From Christensenellaceae bacterium (GTDB lineage Bacteria > Bacillota > Clostridia > Christensenellales > SZUA-584): DNA of 15,407 nucleotides. The first letter of the stretch is position 1; every line of letters starts with the position of its first letter. Shown piece after piece: positions 7,486 through 14,156 of this stretch. Both the position numbers and the translations under genes were made by a program. Location: contig JAAXZP010000205.1 in assembly GCA_012719815.1 (NCBI GenBank), forward strand, positions 1 through 15,407, read 5' to 3'. The notes under the pieces are model-generated. The model saw nothing but the letters and a program-made list of their open reading frames with translations. It searched no databases and was not told where the DNA came from.

Positions 7486-7520
7486 AAAAGCCCCGGCCGG
7501 TTCCCTGGCCAGAGCTTTTT
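7486..7520 (+). terminator. Terminator-like hairpin with no gene before it
   Basis: AAAAGC (7486-7491) can pair with GCTTTT (7514-7519), with a GGCC / GGCC inner helix (7495-7498 with 7507-7510). On the + strand the hairpin runs into five T. No gene lies directly upstream, so it could end a short untranslated RNA starting near the TATAAT at 7458, or act as a backup terminator. Confidence 0.5.
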
Positions 7521-7664
7521 ATAATGAAACAACCCTCTCTCCCGCACAGCAAAATCGTCATCGCCGCGCCGGCAAAACAGTATACCCGCCGCCGTCCGAC
7601 ATTTTTCATATTTTCATACCCTTCGGCACACGCACAGGAATCGGGCCGCAACTGAAAAATTTAG

Positions 7665-7692
7665 TGGTCAACATCGCCAATCTGAGTATAAT
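7665..7692 (+). promoter_or_regulatory. Probable fhs promoter
   Basis: TGGTCA (7665-7670, four of six matches to TTGACA) is followed 16 bases later by a perfect TATAAT (7687-7692). Transcription would start about 27 bases before the fhs ATG. It overlaps the N-terminal extension of the open frame (GTG at 7664) and so argues for the downstream ATG. Confidence 0.55.
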
Positions 7693-7726
7693 AGTACGCA
7701 GTGACAATAATATAAAGGGGTATAAA

Positions 7727-9400
7727 ATGCAGTATAAAACAGATCTTGAAATAGCCCGCGAGGCGAATCTTGTGCCCATCTCGCAAATCGCCGAAGCGAG
7801 CGGCATACTGGAGAACGAGCTGATACCGTTCGGTTACAAGAAAGCGAAGGTGTCGCTCTCCATCATGGAGCGGCTGAAAGACAGGAGCCGCGGCAAGCTG
7901 ATACTCGTCTCCGCGATCAACCCCACGCCCGCGGGCGAAGGCAAAACCACGGTGTCCATCGGCCTTGCGGACGCTCTAAAGCGGTGCGGCGAGCGCGTGT
8001 TCCTGACGCTGCGCGAGCCTTCGCTGGGGCCGGTGTTCGGCATCAAGGGCGGCGCGGCGGGCGGCGGCTACGCGCAGGTCATCCCGATGGAAGACATCAA
8101 CCTGCACTTCACCGGCGACCTGCATGCGGTCACCGCGGCGAATAACCTGCTGTGCGCGCTGGTGGACAACCATATCCACCACGGCAACGAGCTTAATATC
8201 GACCCGCGGCGCATCACCTTCCGGCGCTGCATGGACATGAACGACAGGCAGCTTCGTTTCATCACCTGCGGCCTGGGCGGGCGCACCAACGGCATGCCGC
8301 GCGAAGACAGCTTCGACATCACGGCGGCGTCCGAAGTGATGGCAGTGCTGTGCCTCGCTTCCGACCTGCACGACCTGAAAAAGCGCCTCGCGCGCATCAA
8401 GGTGGCGTACACGTTCGGCGAGAAACCGGTCACGGCCGGCGATCTTAAAGCGGAGGGCGCAATGGCCGTGCTGCTGCGCGACGCGATACGCCCCAACCTG
8501 GTGCAGACGCTGGAGCAGACGCCCTGCCTGATGCACGGCGGGCCGTTTGCCAACATCGCGCACGGCTGCAACAGCTATATCGCGACCAACATGGCGCTGC
8601 ACCTCGCCGACTACGTGGTGACAGAAGCAGGCTTCGGCGCGGATTTGGGCGCGGAGAAGTTCCTCGACATCAAGTGCCGCCAGACCGGCCTTTGGCCTGA
8701 CGCCGTGGTGGTGGTCGCCACCATCCGCGCGCTCAAGAGCCACGGCGGCAAAAAGAAGGATGAGCTCTCCGCTCCGGACGAGGAAGCCGTCATCCGCGGC
8801 ATGGAGAACCTTTATAAGCATATCGAAAACCTCAAGGACTTCTACGGCCTGCCCACGGTGGTGGCCATCAACAAATTCCACACCGACACGCCGGAAGAAA
8901 TAGCGCTGGTGCAGAAGCTGTGCCGCGCCCGGGGCGTCAAGGCCATACCCGTCGAAGTATGGGAAAAGGGCAGCGAAGGCGGCGTCGATCTGGCACGGGA
9001 AGTGATGCGCATCGCGAGAAAGACGGAGCCCCGTTATCCCTACGCGCTGGAAGACCCCATACCGTGCAAAATCGAAAAGCTGGCAAAAACCATCTACGGC
9101 GCGTGCGACGTGCACTATTCCGCTGGCGTCACCAAGGCCATCGAAGCGCTGAGCAAGAACGGATACGCGTACCTGCCCATTTGCATCGCGAAAACGCAGT
9201 ATTCGCTGTCGCACGACCCCAGCCTAATCGGCCGGCCCAAGGACTTCATATTCACGGTGCGCAACGTCAAGCTCTCCGCCGGCGCCGGATTTATCGTGGT
9301 GCTGGCCGGCGATATGATGACGATGCCCGGCCTGCCCAAAAAGCCGGCGGCGGAATCCATCACCATTGACGACGAAGGCCGCATCGAAGGGCTCTTCTAA
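7727..9400 (+). CDS. fhs: Formate-tetrahydrofolate ligase, 557 aa
   Basis: This cytoplasmic enzyme makes 10-formyl-tetrahydrofolate from formate, ATP and THF. It feeds purine synthesis and, in acetogens, the methyl branch of the Wood-Ljungdahl pathway. The P-loop TPAGEGKTT is at 67-75, and the family signature runs from EPSLGPVFGIKGGAAGGG (97-114) through HFTGD (127-131). HGGPFANIAHGCNS sits around 270-283 and the C-terminus ends with the usual glycine-rich PGLPKKPAA segment. Length matches the roughly 556-residue family norm. The frame opens earlier at a GTG (7664), but the ATG at 7727 has AAAGGGG six bases upstream, gives the normal N-terminus (MQYKTDLEIA) and leaves the promoter outside the gene. 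No folD, metF or other acetogenesis gene is adjacent. Two envelope-type genes follow closely. Confidence 0.97.
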   Translation: MQYKTDLEIAREANLVPISQIAEASGILENELIPFGYKKAKVSLSIMERLKDRSRGKLILVSAINPTPAGEGKTTVSIGLADALKRCGERVFLTLREPSLGPVFGIKGGAAGGGYAQVIPMEDINLHFTGDLHAVTAANNLLCALVDNHIHHGNELNIDPRRITFRRCMDMNDRQLRFITCGLGGRTNGMPREDSFDITAASEVMAVLCLASDLHDLKKRLARIKVAYTFGEKPVTAGDLKAEGAMAVLLRDAIRPNLVQTLEQTPCLMHGGPFANIAHGCNSYIATNMALHLADYVVTEAGFGADLGAEKFLDIKCRQTGLWPDAVVVVATIRALKSHGGKKKDELSAPDEEAVIRGMENLYKHIENLKDFYGLPTVVAINKFHTDTPEEIALVQKLCRARGVKAIPVEVWEKGSEGGVDLAREVMRIARKTEPRYPYALEDPIPCKIEKLAKTIYGACDVHYSAGVTKAIEALSKNGYAYLPICIAKTQYSLSHDPSLIGRPKDFIFTVRNVKLSAGAGFIVVLAGDMMTMPGLPKKPAAESITIDDEGRIEGLF

Positions 9401-9410
9401 TGCAAAGGTC

Positions 9411-9416
9411 AGGAGG
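9411..9416 (+). promoter_or_regulatory. Ribosome binding site that decides the glycosidase start
   Basis: AGGAGG lies four bases before the ATG at 9421. The earlier in-frame ATG at 9400, which overlaps the fhs TAA, would place this site inside the coding region, so 9421 is preferred. Confidence 0.75.
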
Positions 9417-9420
9417 GCGT

Positions 9421-10530
9421 ATGGAAGGCAGCTACGGAAGAAATGTGAAGGCACATGGCGGAGGTCACGGCGCGCCGCATCAAATGCAACCCGGCGGCCG
9501 GGGCCGGTCGCGCAGGAAAAAGCTGCCCATCTGGCTGGTCATCGCCATCGACGTGCTGCTGGCCGCGCTGCTGCTCGGCATTTTCTATATCTTCCAGTAC
9601 GAAATCAAGCCGGAGGTACAGGGAAAGCCGCTGCCGGGGGCTACCGCCATGGCCCAATCCCAGCCCTCCGCACCGCCGGCAGCATCCGATGCGCCCGCCG
9701 CTGCGCCGAGCGCAACGACGCCCACGGAAGAATACCCCGCCGCTTCACCAAGCATAGACCCCAATGACTGGCGGGCCAAATTCGCGGACAAGTTCACGGA
9801 AGGCGATGTCGTCAGTACGGATACGTCGTATAAAAGCGCCAACGTCAGCATCGAAATCCAGACGTTCATGAAAGGCGACGTCCCCTATTACATCGCCGAC
9901 ATCTACGTAGCGGACCTTAAGTATTTCCGGACCGCGTTCGCCAAAAAGCCGGACGTGATGGGCGGCTCGGAGCTCACTGACAAAGTGGCCAGGGAAAACG
10001 GCGCGATACTCGCGATTAACGGCGATCACTGTACCCAAAATTATGGCACCGTGGTACGCAACGGGCAGCTTTACCGCAAGCCGAAATCGGGCAACGACGT
10101 ACTGGTGATGTATAGCGACGGCAGCATGAAAACTTTCTCGCCCAATGATTTCGATGTGGACAGCACGCTGTCGTCCGGCGTTTACCAGATATGGACGTTC
10201 GGGCCGATGCTGCTTCAGAACGGGCAGGCCATGACGGAGTTCAACTCCACCGTCCAAAGGAGCAACCCGAGGACGGCGATAGTTTACTTTGAGCCGGGCC
10301 ATTACTGTTTTGTCGTCATCGGCGGCCGCCAGTCGGGCTACAGCCTGGGCTGCACCATGCAGGAGCTCTCGCAGCTGATGGAAGAGCTGGGATGCGCCGA
10401 GGCGTACAACCTGGACGGCGGCCGGTCCGCGGAGATGATATTCATGGACAAGATGCTCAACCACCAGGATAGACGCAGAACCACGCCCGACATCGTCTAT
10501 ATCACCGATAATCCGGAGGGGCAGCCATGA
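9421..10530 (+). CDS. Membrane-anchored phosphodiester glycosidase family protein (NAGPA domain), 369 aa
   Basis: The protein has a Gly/Arg/Lys-rich cytoplasmic tail (1-34), one membrane helix (about 35-58), an Ala/Pro/Ser/Thr-rich linker (about 68-115) and an external catalytic domain (about 120-363). That is the plan of an inside-out anchored surface enzyme. The domain matches the NAGPA / phosphodiester glycosidase family (related to the enzyme that uncovers mannose-6-phosphate): AILAINGDHC around 195-204, TFGPMLLQNG at 259-268, and the hallmark YNLDGGRSAEM at 329-339. Bacterial members are thought to act on phosphodiester-linked sugars of cell-surface polymers; the substrate here is unknown. 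Its start is 20 bases after the fhs stop, and its stop overlaps the start of the next small membrane protein, so at least these last two genes are co-translated. Confidence 0.88.
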   Translation: MEGSYGRNVKAHGGGHGAPHQMQPGGRGRSRRKKLPIWLVIAIDVLLAALLLGIFYIFQYEIKPEVQGKPLPGATAMAQSQPSAPPAASDAPAAAPSATTPTEEYPAASPSIDPNDWRAKFADKFTEGDVVSTDTSYKSANVSIEIQTFMKGDVPYYIADIYVADLKYFRTAFAKKPDVMGGSELTDKVARENGAILAINGDHCTQNYGTVVRNGQLYRKPKSGNDVLVMYSDGSMKTFSPNDFDVDSTLSSGVYQIWTFGPMLLQNGQAMTEFNSTVQRSNPRTAIVYFEPGHYCFVVIGGRQSGYSLGCTMQELSQLMEELGCAEAYNLDGGRSAEMIFMDKMLNHQDRRRTTPDIVYITDNPEGQP

Positions 10531-10715
10531 TCAGAAAACTGGTTCCGCACGTGTGCATCATACTGTCGCTGTTCATCGTCACGTACGTGATACTGAACGA
10601 ATTCAACCCGTCATTTTTCAGCTTCACGTTCTTCAAGGTGACGCTGATCGTGTTCTGCGTGGCGTCCTCGCTGTGCGCCGGCATCATGATCGCGCTCAAC
10701 CGGCGGCGGGGTTAG
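10527..10715 (+). CDS. Small membrane protein with two predicted helices, 62 aa (unrecognised)
   Basis: I do not recognise a family. The start ATG overlaps the glycosidase TGA (ATGA), with GGAGGGG about 7 bases before it, so it is translationally coupled to that gene. There is a short basic start (MIRKLV), a hydrophobic helix about residues 6-23, a brief turn with Asn/Pro/Phe (about 24-34), a second helix about 35-56, and a positive end (NRRRG). The basic residues at both ends suggest both termini face the cytoplasm with a very short outer loop. The coupling suggests a partner or stabiliser of the glycosidase, or a separate small envelope factor; this is inference only. Confidence 0.78.
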   Translation: MIRKLVPHVCIILSLFIVTYVILNEFNPSFFSFTFFKVTLIVFCVASSLCAGIMIALNRRRG

Positions 10716-10776
10716 CGCTTGAAATGGAGGTTCCGCCCTCTTATAGAATCCATCAGGAAGCCTGACGGCAACAAAA

Positions 10777-10808
10777 AACGCCCGCATCGCTTAATCCGTG
10801 CGGGCGTT
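10777..10808 (-). terminator. Rho-independent terminator of the glnS-gltX operon
   Basis: A perfect 10-bp stem (AACGCCCGCA / TGCGGGCGTT, 10777-10786 with 10799-10808) has a 12-base loop. On the minus strand it is followed by a run of T and then GTTGCC. On the + strand the tail is only TTATATC, so it would be a weak stop for the fhs unit, which converges here. Confidence 0.85.
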
Positions 10809-10849
10809 ATATCTGCCAGCGGAAGTTTGAAGGCAGCGCCTCAAATATT

Positions 10850-12307
10850 CTATCCCTGCTGCTTCTCCAGCTCGGCGATGCTCGTATCCAGCCGGCTCAG
10901 CGTTTCCGCTTTGCCCAGCAGGCAGGCGATCTCCGCCGGGCCGCCCGGCGTCACCTCCAGCCCGGATATCGCGATGCGCACCGGCCAGTACACGAAGCCG
11001 GTCTTCACGCCCAATTTTTCCACCAGCGCGTTCAGCGCCGCCTTGAGCGAATCAACGGTATACTCGTCCAGTTCGGCAAGGGCGGCTCTCGCCTCCTTCA
11101 GCACCGGCAGCGCTTTGGCCGCGTCTGTGCCCGAGCGCTTGTGCGCGTACAACTCCGGTCCGAAAGCGGGCATTTCGGTGAGGAACGCAAGCTTGGGCGG
11201 TATCTCGTCCAGCCGCTCCAGCCGCGGCTGTATCAGCTCCGCAATCAGGTTCAAATCCATATGCGCCACGCCCGCCTCCTTGAAATACGGCATGGCGCGG
11301 GATATAAACTCCTCTTTGGGCAGCGCGCGGATATACTGCGCGTTCATCCAGGTCAGCTTCTCCACATCGAATATCGCGGGCGACTTGGACAGCCCTTCGA
11401 GCGAGAAAGCCTCTATCAGCTCATCCAGCGAGAATATCTCCTGCTCGGTGCCGGGGCTCCAGCCCAGCAGCGCGATGTAGTTGATCAGCGCTTCCTTGAG
11501 ATACCCTTTTTTGATGAAATCGTCGTAGGAAGCGTCGCCGTGCCGCTTGCTGAGCTTTCTCTGCTTGTCCTTCATCACCACGGGCAGGTGAATATACGTG
11601 GGTATCTCCCAGCCCAGCGCACGGTACAGGTGGTTGTACTTGGGCGTGGACGACAGGTATTCCACCCCGCGGATGACATGCGTAATGCCCATCAGGTGGT
11701 CGTCGATCACGTTGGCCAGGTTGTACGTGGGCAGGCCGTCCGCTTTCAGCAGCACGTTGTCGTCCAGGTCCGCGTTGGGCACCGTGATGTCGCCGAACAC
11801 CAGGTCCGTATAGGTGGTCTCCCCTTCTGTCGGAATGTTCTGGCGGATCACATACGGCTCCCCCGCGTCCAGCCGGCGCTGTATTTCCGCCTCGGAAAGG
11901 CGCAGGCAACGCTTGTCGTAGGTGTAGGTCTCGCCGCGGGCTTCGGCAGCCGCGCGGGCCTCGGCAAGCTGTTCCTTGGTGCAGAAGCAGCGGTAAGCCG
12001 CTCCGCGACGGATCAGCTCCTCGGCGTATTTCTTGTAGATTTCGCGGCGCTCGCTCTGGATGTACGGGCCATATTCGCCGCCCACATCCGGGCCTTCGTC
12101 GTAATAAAGCCCCGCTTCGCGCAGCGTGGAATAGATGATTTCCTTCGCGCCGGGAACCTCCCGCGCCACGTCGGTGTCCTCGATGCGCAGTATAAACCTG
12201 CCCCCATGCTTGCGGGCGAAAAGCCACGCGTACAGCGCGGTGCGCAGTCCGCCGATATGCAGGTAACCGGTGGGGCTGGGCGCAACCCGCGTTCTCACTT
12301 GACTCAT
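10850..12307 (-). CDS. gltX: Glutamyl-tRNA synthetase, 485 aa
   Basis: This class I aminoacyl-tRNA synthetase charges tRNA-Glu. It shows the HIGH-type motif PSPTGYLHIGG (10-20), the KMSKS-type motif KLSKR (251-255), and a zinc-site pattern C107-x-C109...Y130-xxx-C134. The anticodon-binding helical domain fills the C-terminal third, and the length is normal. I chose the ATG at 12307 because GAGGG lies 7 bases upstream; the frame extends two codons further to a TTG (12313) with no better site. It follows glnS by 24 bases on the same strand, so the two are surely one operon. Because GlnRS is also present, this GluRS need not mischarge tRNA-Gln, and it may be the discriminating type, which cannot be judged from sequence alone. 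Confidence 0.97.
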   Translation of the reverse strand: MSQVRTRVAPSPTGYLHIGGLRTALYAWLFARKHGGRFILRIEDTDVAREVPGAKEIIYSTLREAGLYYDEGPDVGGEYGPYIQSERREIYKKYAEELIRRGAAYRCFCTKEQLAEARAAAEARGETYTYDKRCLRLSEAEIQRRLDAGEPYVIRQNIPTEGETTYTDLVFGDITVPNADLDDNVLLKADGLPTYNLANVIDDHLMGITHVIRGVEYLSSTPKYNHLYRALGWEIPTYIHLPVVMKDKQRKLSKRHGDASYDDFIKKGYLKEALINYIALLGWSPGTEQEIFSLDELIEAFSLEGLSKSPAIFDVEKLTWMNAQYIRALPKEEFISRAMPYFKEAGVAHMDLNLIAELIQPRLERLDEIPPKLAFLTEMPAFGPELYAHKRSGTDAAKALPVLKEARAALAELDEYTVDSLKAALNALVEKLGVKTGFVYWPVRIAISGLEVTPGGPAEIACLLGKAETLSRLDTSIAELEKQQG

Positions 12308-12331
12308 GTGCAATCCCTCACAGACGTTTTT

Positions 12332-13981
12332 TCAGGCCCCCTGGGACTTGGCATAGCTGTCCTTGAGGCTGACGATCAGGTTGAACACCGGACGGGCCTC
12401 GGTGCTGTCCGGGTCCTTGCAGAAATAGCCCTGCCTGAGGAACTGGAACTTATCGCCCACCGCGGCGTCCGCCAGCGCCCGCTCGGCCAGGGCATTCGGC
12501 ATCACCTTCAGCGAATCGGGGTTCAGCCGCTCGCTGAAATCACCTTCGGAGTCCTCGTTCAGCAGGTAATCGTACAGCCGCACCTCGCAGGGTATCGCCG
12601 AAGCGGCGTCCACCCAGTGCAGCGTGCCCTTCACCTTGCGGCCCGCCGTGGGCCCGCCCGTCTTGGAGCCGGGGTCGTAAGTGCAGCGCAGCTCTGTGAT
12701 GTTGCCGTTCTCGTCCTTTATAACACTCTCGCATTTTATGATGTAGGCGTCCTTCAGCCGCACTTCCCTGCCGGGCGCCAGGCGGAAGAACTTGGGCGGC
12801 GGTTCCTCCATGAAATCCGCGCGTTCAATATAGATCTCGCGCGAGAACCGAACCTCGCGTCTGCCTGCCTCTTCGTTCTTGGGCAGGTTTTCCGAAAGCA
12901 CGTACTCGCCGTCGCCCTCGTAGTTCTCGATCACCACTTTCAGCGGGTCCAGCACCACCATGCGGCGCGGCGCCACTTCGCCCAGGTGCTCGCGCACGCA
13001 GTGCTCCAGCAGCCCCACGTCCACCTCGCTGTTGGACTTGGCCACGCCGATGCGCTCGCAGAAATCGCGGATGGCCTCCGGCGTGTAGCCGCGGCGGCGC
13101 AGGCCGGATATCGTGGGCATGCGCGGGTCGTCCCAGCCCGACACCACGCCCTCGTCCACCAGCTTTTTCAGGTACCGCTTGCTCATGATGGTGCGCGTCA
13201 TGTTGAGTCGCGCAAACTCGTACTGGCGCGGCGCGGGCACGCACTCGCAGTTCTCGATCACCCAGTCGTAAAGCGGCCGGTGGTCCTCAAACTCCAGCGT
13301 GCAGATGCTGTGCGTGATGCCCTCGTAGGCGTCCTCCAGCGGGTGCGCAAAGTCGTACATCGGGTAGATGCACCACTTGTCGCCGGTGCGGTGGTGAGTA
13401 GCGTGCAGTATGCGGTACAGCACCGGGTCGCGCATGTTAAGGTTGGGGCTCGCCATGTCGATCTTGGCGCGCAGCACTTTCTCGCCGTCCTTGTATTTGC
13501 CTTCCCGCATCTGAAGAAACAGCCTGCGGTTCTCCTCCACGCTGCGGTCGCGGTACGGGCTGTTTTTGCCCGGCTCGGTGAGCGTGCCGCGGTACTCGCG
13601 TATCTGCTCCGCGGAAAGGTCGCACACGTAAGCGAGGCCCTTTTCGATGAGCAGCATCGCCTTTTCAAACATGTACTCGAAATAGTCCGAGCCGTAGAGT
13701 ACCGCCGCCGGCTCAAAGCCCAGCCAGCGCACGTCGCGCTCGATGCTGCGGATATATTCCTCGTCTTCCTTGACCGGATTGGTGTCGTCATAGCGCAGGT
13801 TGCACCTGCCGCCGTATTTGATAGCCGTACCGAAATTGAGGCATATCGACTTGGCGTGCCCGATGTGCAGGTATCCGTTTGGCTCGGGCGGAAAACGCGT
13901 GACGATCTCGCTCACGCGGCCGTTTTTTAAGTCGTCCTCGATAATCGCCTCAATGAAGTTACGGGCTTTCGATTCCGTCAT
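12332..13981 (-). CDS. glnS: Glutaminyl-tRNA synthetase, 549 aa
   Basis: This class I synthetase charges tRNA-Gln directly. The N-terminus has the GlnRS-type RFPPEPNGYLHIGHAKS (29-45), separating it from GluRS (PSPTG). The second catalytic motif is IMSKR (265-269). The acceptor-binding region with DDTNP (65-69) and the two C-terminal beta-barrel anticodon domains (about 340-549) are all present, and the length matches bacterial GlnRS (about 550). The start is firm: GGAGG lies 7 bases before ATG. Most Firmicutes lack GlnRS and make Gln-tRNA through GatCAB, so presence of glnS is a lineage-informative trait, generally explained in bacteria by old acquisition from eukaryotes. It leads a two-gene operon with gltX. 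Confidence 0.97.
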   Translation of the reverse strand: MTESKARNFIEAIIEDDLKNGRVSEIVTRFPPEPNGYLHIGHAKSICLNFGTAIKYGGRCNLRYDDTNPVKEDEEYIRSIERDVRWLGFEPAAVLYGSDYFEYMFEKAMLLIEKGLAYVCDLSAEQIREYRGTLTEPGKNSPYRDRSVEENRRLFLQMREGKYKDGEKVLRAKIDMASPNLNMRDPVLYRILHATHHRTGDKWCIYPMYDFAHPLEDAYEGITHSICTLEFEDHRPLYDWVIENCECVPAPRQYEFARLNMTRTIMSKRYLKKLVDEGVVSGWDDPRMPTISGLRRRGYTPEAIRDFCERIGVAKSNSEVDVGLLEHCVREHLGEVAPRRMVVLDPLKVVIENYEGDGEYVLSENLPKNEEAGRREVRFSREIYIERADFMEEPPPKFFRLAPGREVRLKDAYIIKCESVIKDENGNITELRCTYDPGSKTGGPTAGRKVKGTLHWVDAASAIPCEVRLYDYLLNEDSEGDFSERLNPDSLKVMPNALAERALADAAVGDKFQFLRQGYFCKDPDSTEARPVFNLIVSLKDSYAKSQGA

Positions 13982-14014
13982 ACTTTATCCTCCGCCGTGT
14001 GTCGGTTATATCCG

Positions 14015-14076
14015 CCCCGGAAATGCCCGGGGACAGGTAAAACATGAAGCCCGGGCTGTGCCGGGCCTGCGGGCTT
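14015..14076. repeat. GC-rich inverted repeats in the glnS leader
   Basis: Two hairpins stand between pyrG and glnS: CCCCGG / CCGGGG (14015-14020 with 14027-14032) and AAGCCCG / CGGGCTT (14047-14053 with 14070-14076), the latter with inner GC-rich alternatives. They would lie in the glnS leader RNA if transcription runs through from pyrG or starts nearby. The conserved T-box core (AGGGUGGNACCGCG-like) is not seen. Confidence 0.5.
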
Positions 14077-14127
14077 CCGATAAGGCCAATAGACCGTGGA
14101 GGGTTTTGCCTCGGGGCCGCCATCAAA

Positions 14128-14146
14128 GGGCTCTGCCAAAGAGCCC
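14128..14146 (-). terminator. Possible weak terminator after pyrG
   Basis: A perfect 7-bp stem, GGGCTCT / AGAGCCC, has a 5-base loop, 11 bases past the pyrG stop. On the minus strand it is followed only by TTTGATGG, a short T-run, so read-through into glnS is likely. Confidence 0.45.
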
Positions 14147-14156
14147 CCGTATGCGC

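Larger units (their letters stand above)
7318..7726. other. Gene-free region upstream of fhs
   Basis: No convincing gene lies here. In order it holds: a 7-bp hairpin (7322-7344); a perfect 14-bp palindrome (7346-7359); a short palindrome GGGTTAACCC (7419-7428); an AT-rich patch (about 7430-7488) with a TATAAT at 7458-7463; a terminator-like hairpin (7486-7519); a GC-rich stretch; and the fhs promoter and ribosome binding site. A 43-codon open frame (7524-7655) lacks any ribosome binding site and is not called. I looked for the ZTP (pfl), T-box and THF riboswitch cores by eye and did not see them. Confidence 0.6.

Noticed and set aside
7524..7655. A 43-codon open frame before fhs
   Set aside because: It has no ribosome binding site and starts directly on the T-run of a terminator-like hairpin. 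The product has no recognisable feature.
7976..9214. A 412-codon open frame on the - strand opposite fhs
   Set aside because: It is antisense to a certain gene, with a composition typical of a shadow frame and no family match.
11141..13930. A 929-codon open frame on the + strand opposite gltX and glnS
   Set aside because: It is antisense to two certain synthetase genes and crosses their junction. It has a His/Arg/Val-rich product typical of the reverse of GC-rich codons and no recognisable domain. Codon bias explains its length.
13982..14156. A T-box riboswitch ahead of glnS
   Set aside because: The conserved T-box core sequence and an antiterminator/terminator pair with a T-run are not visible.
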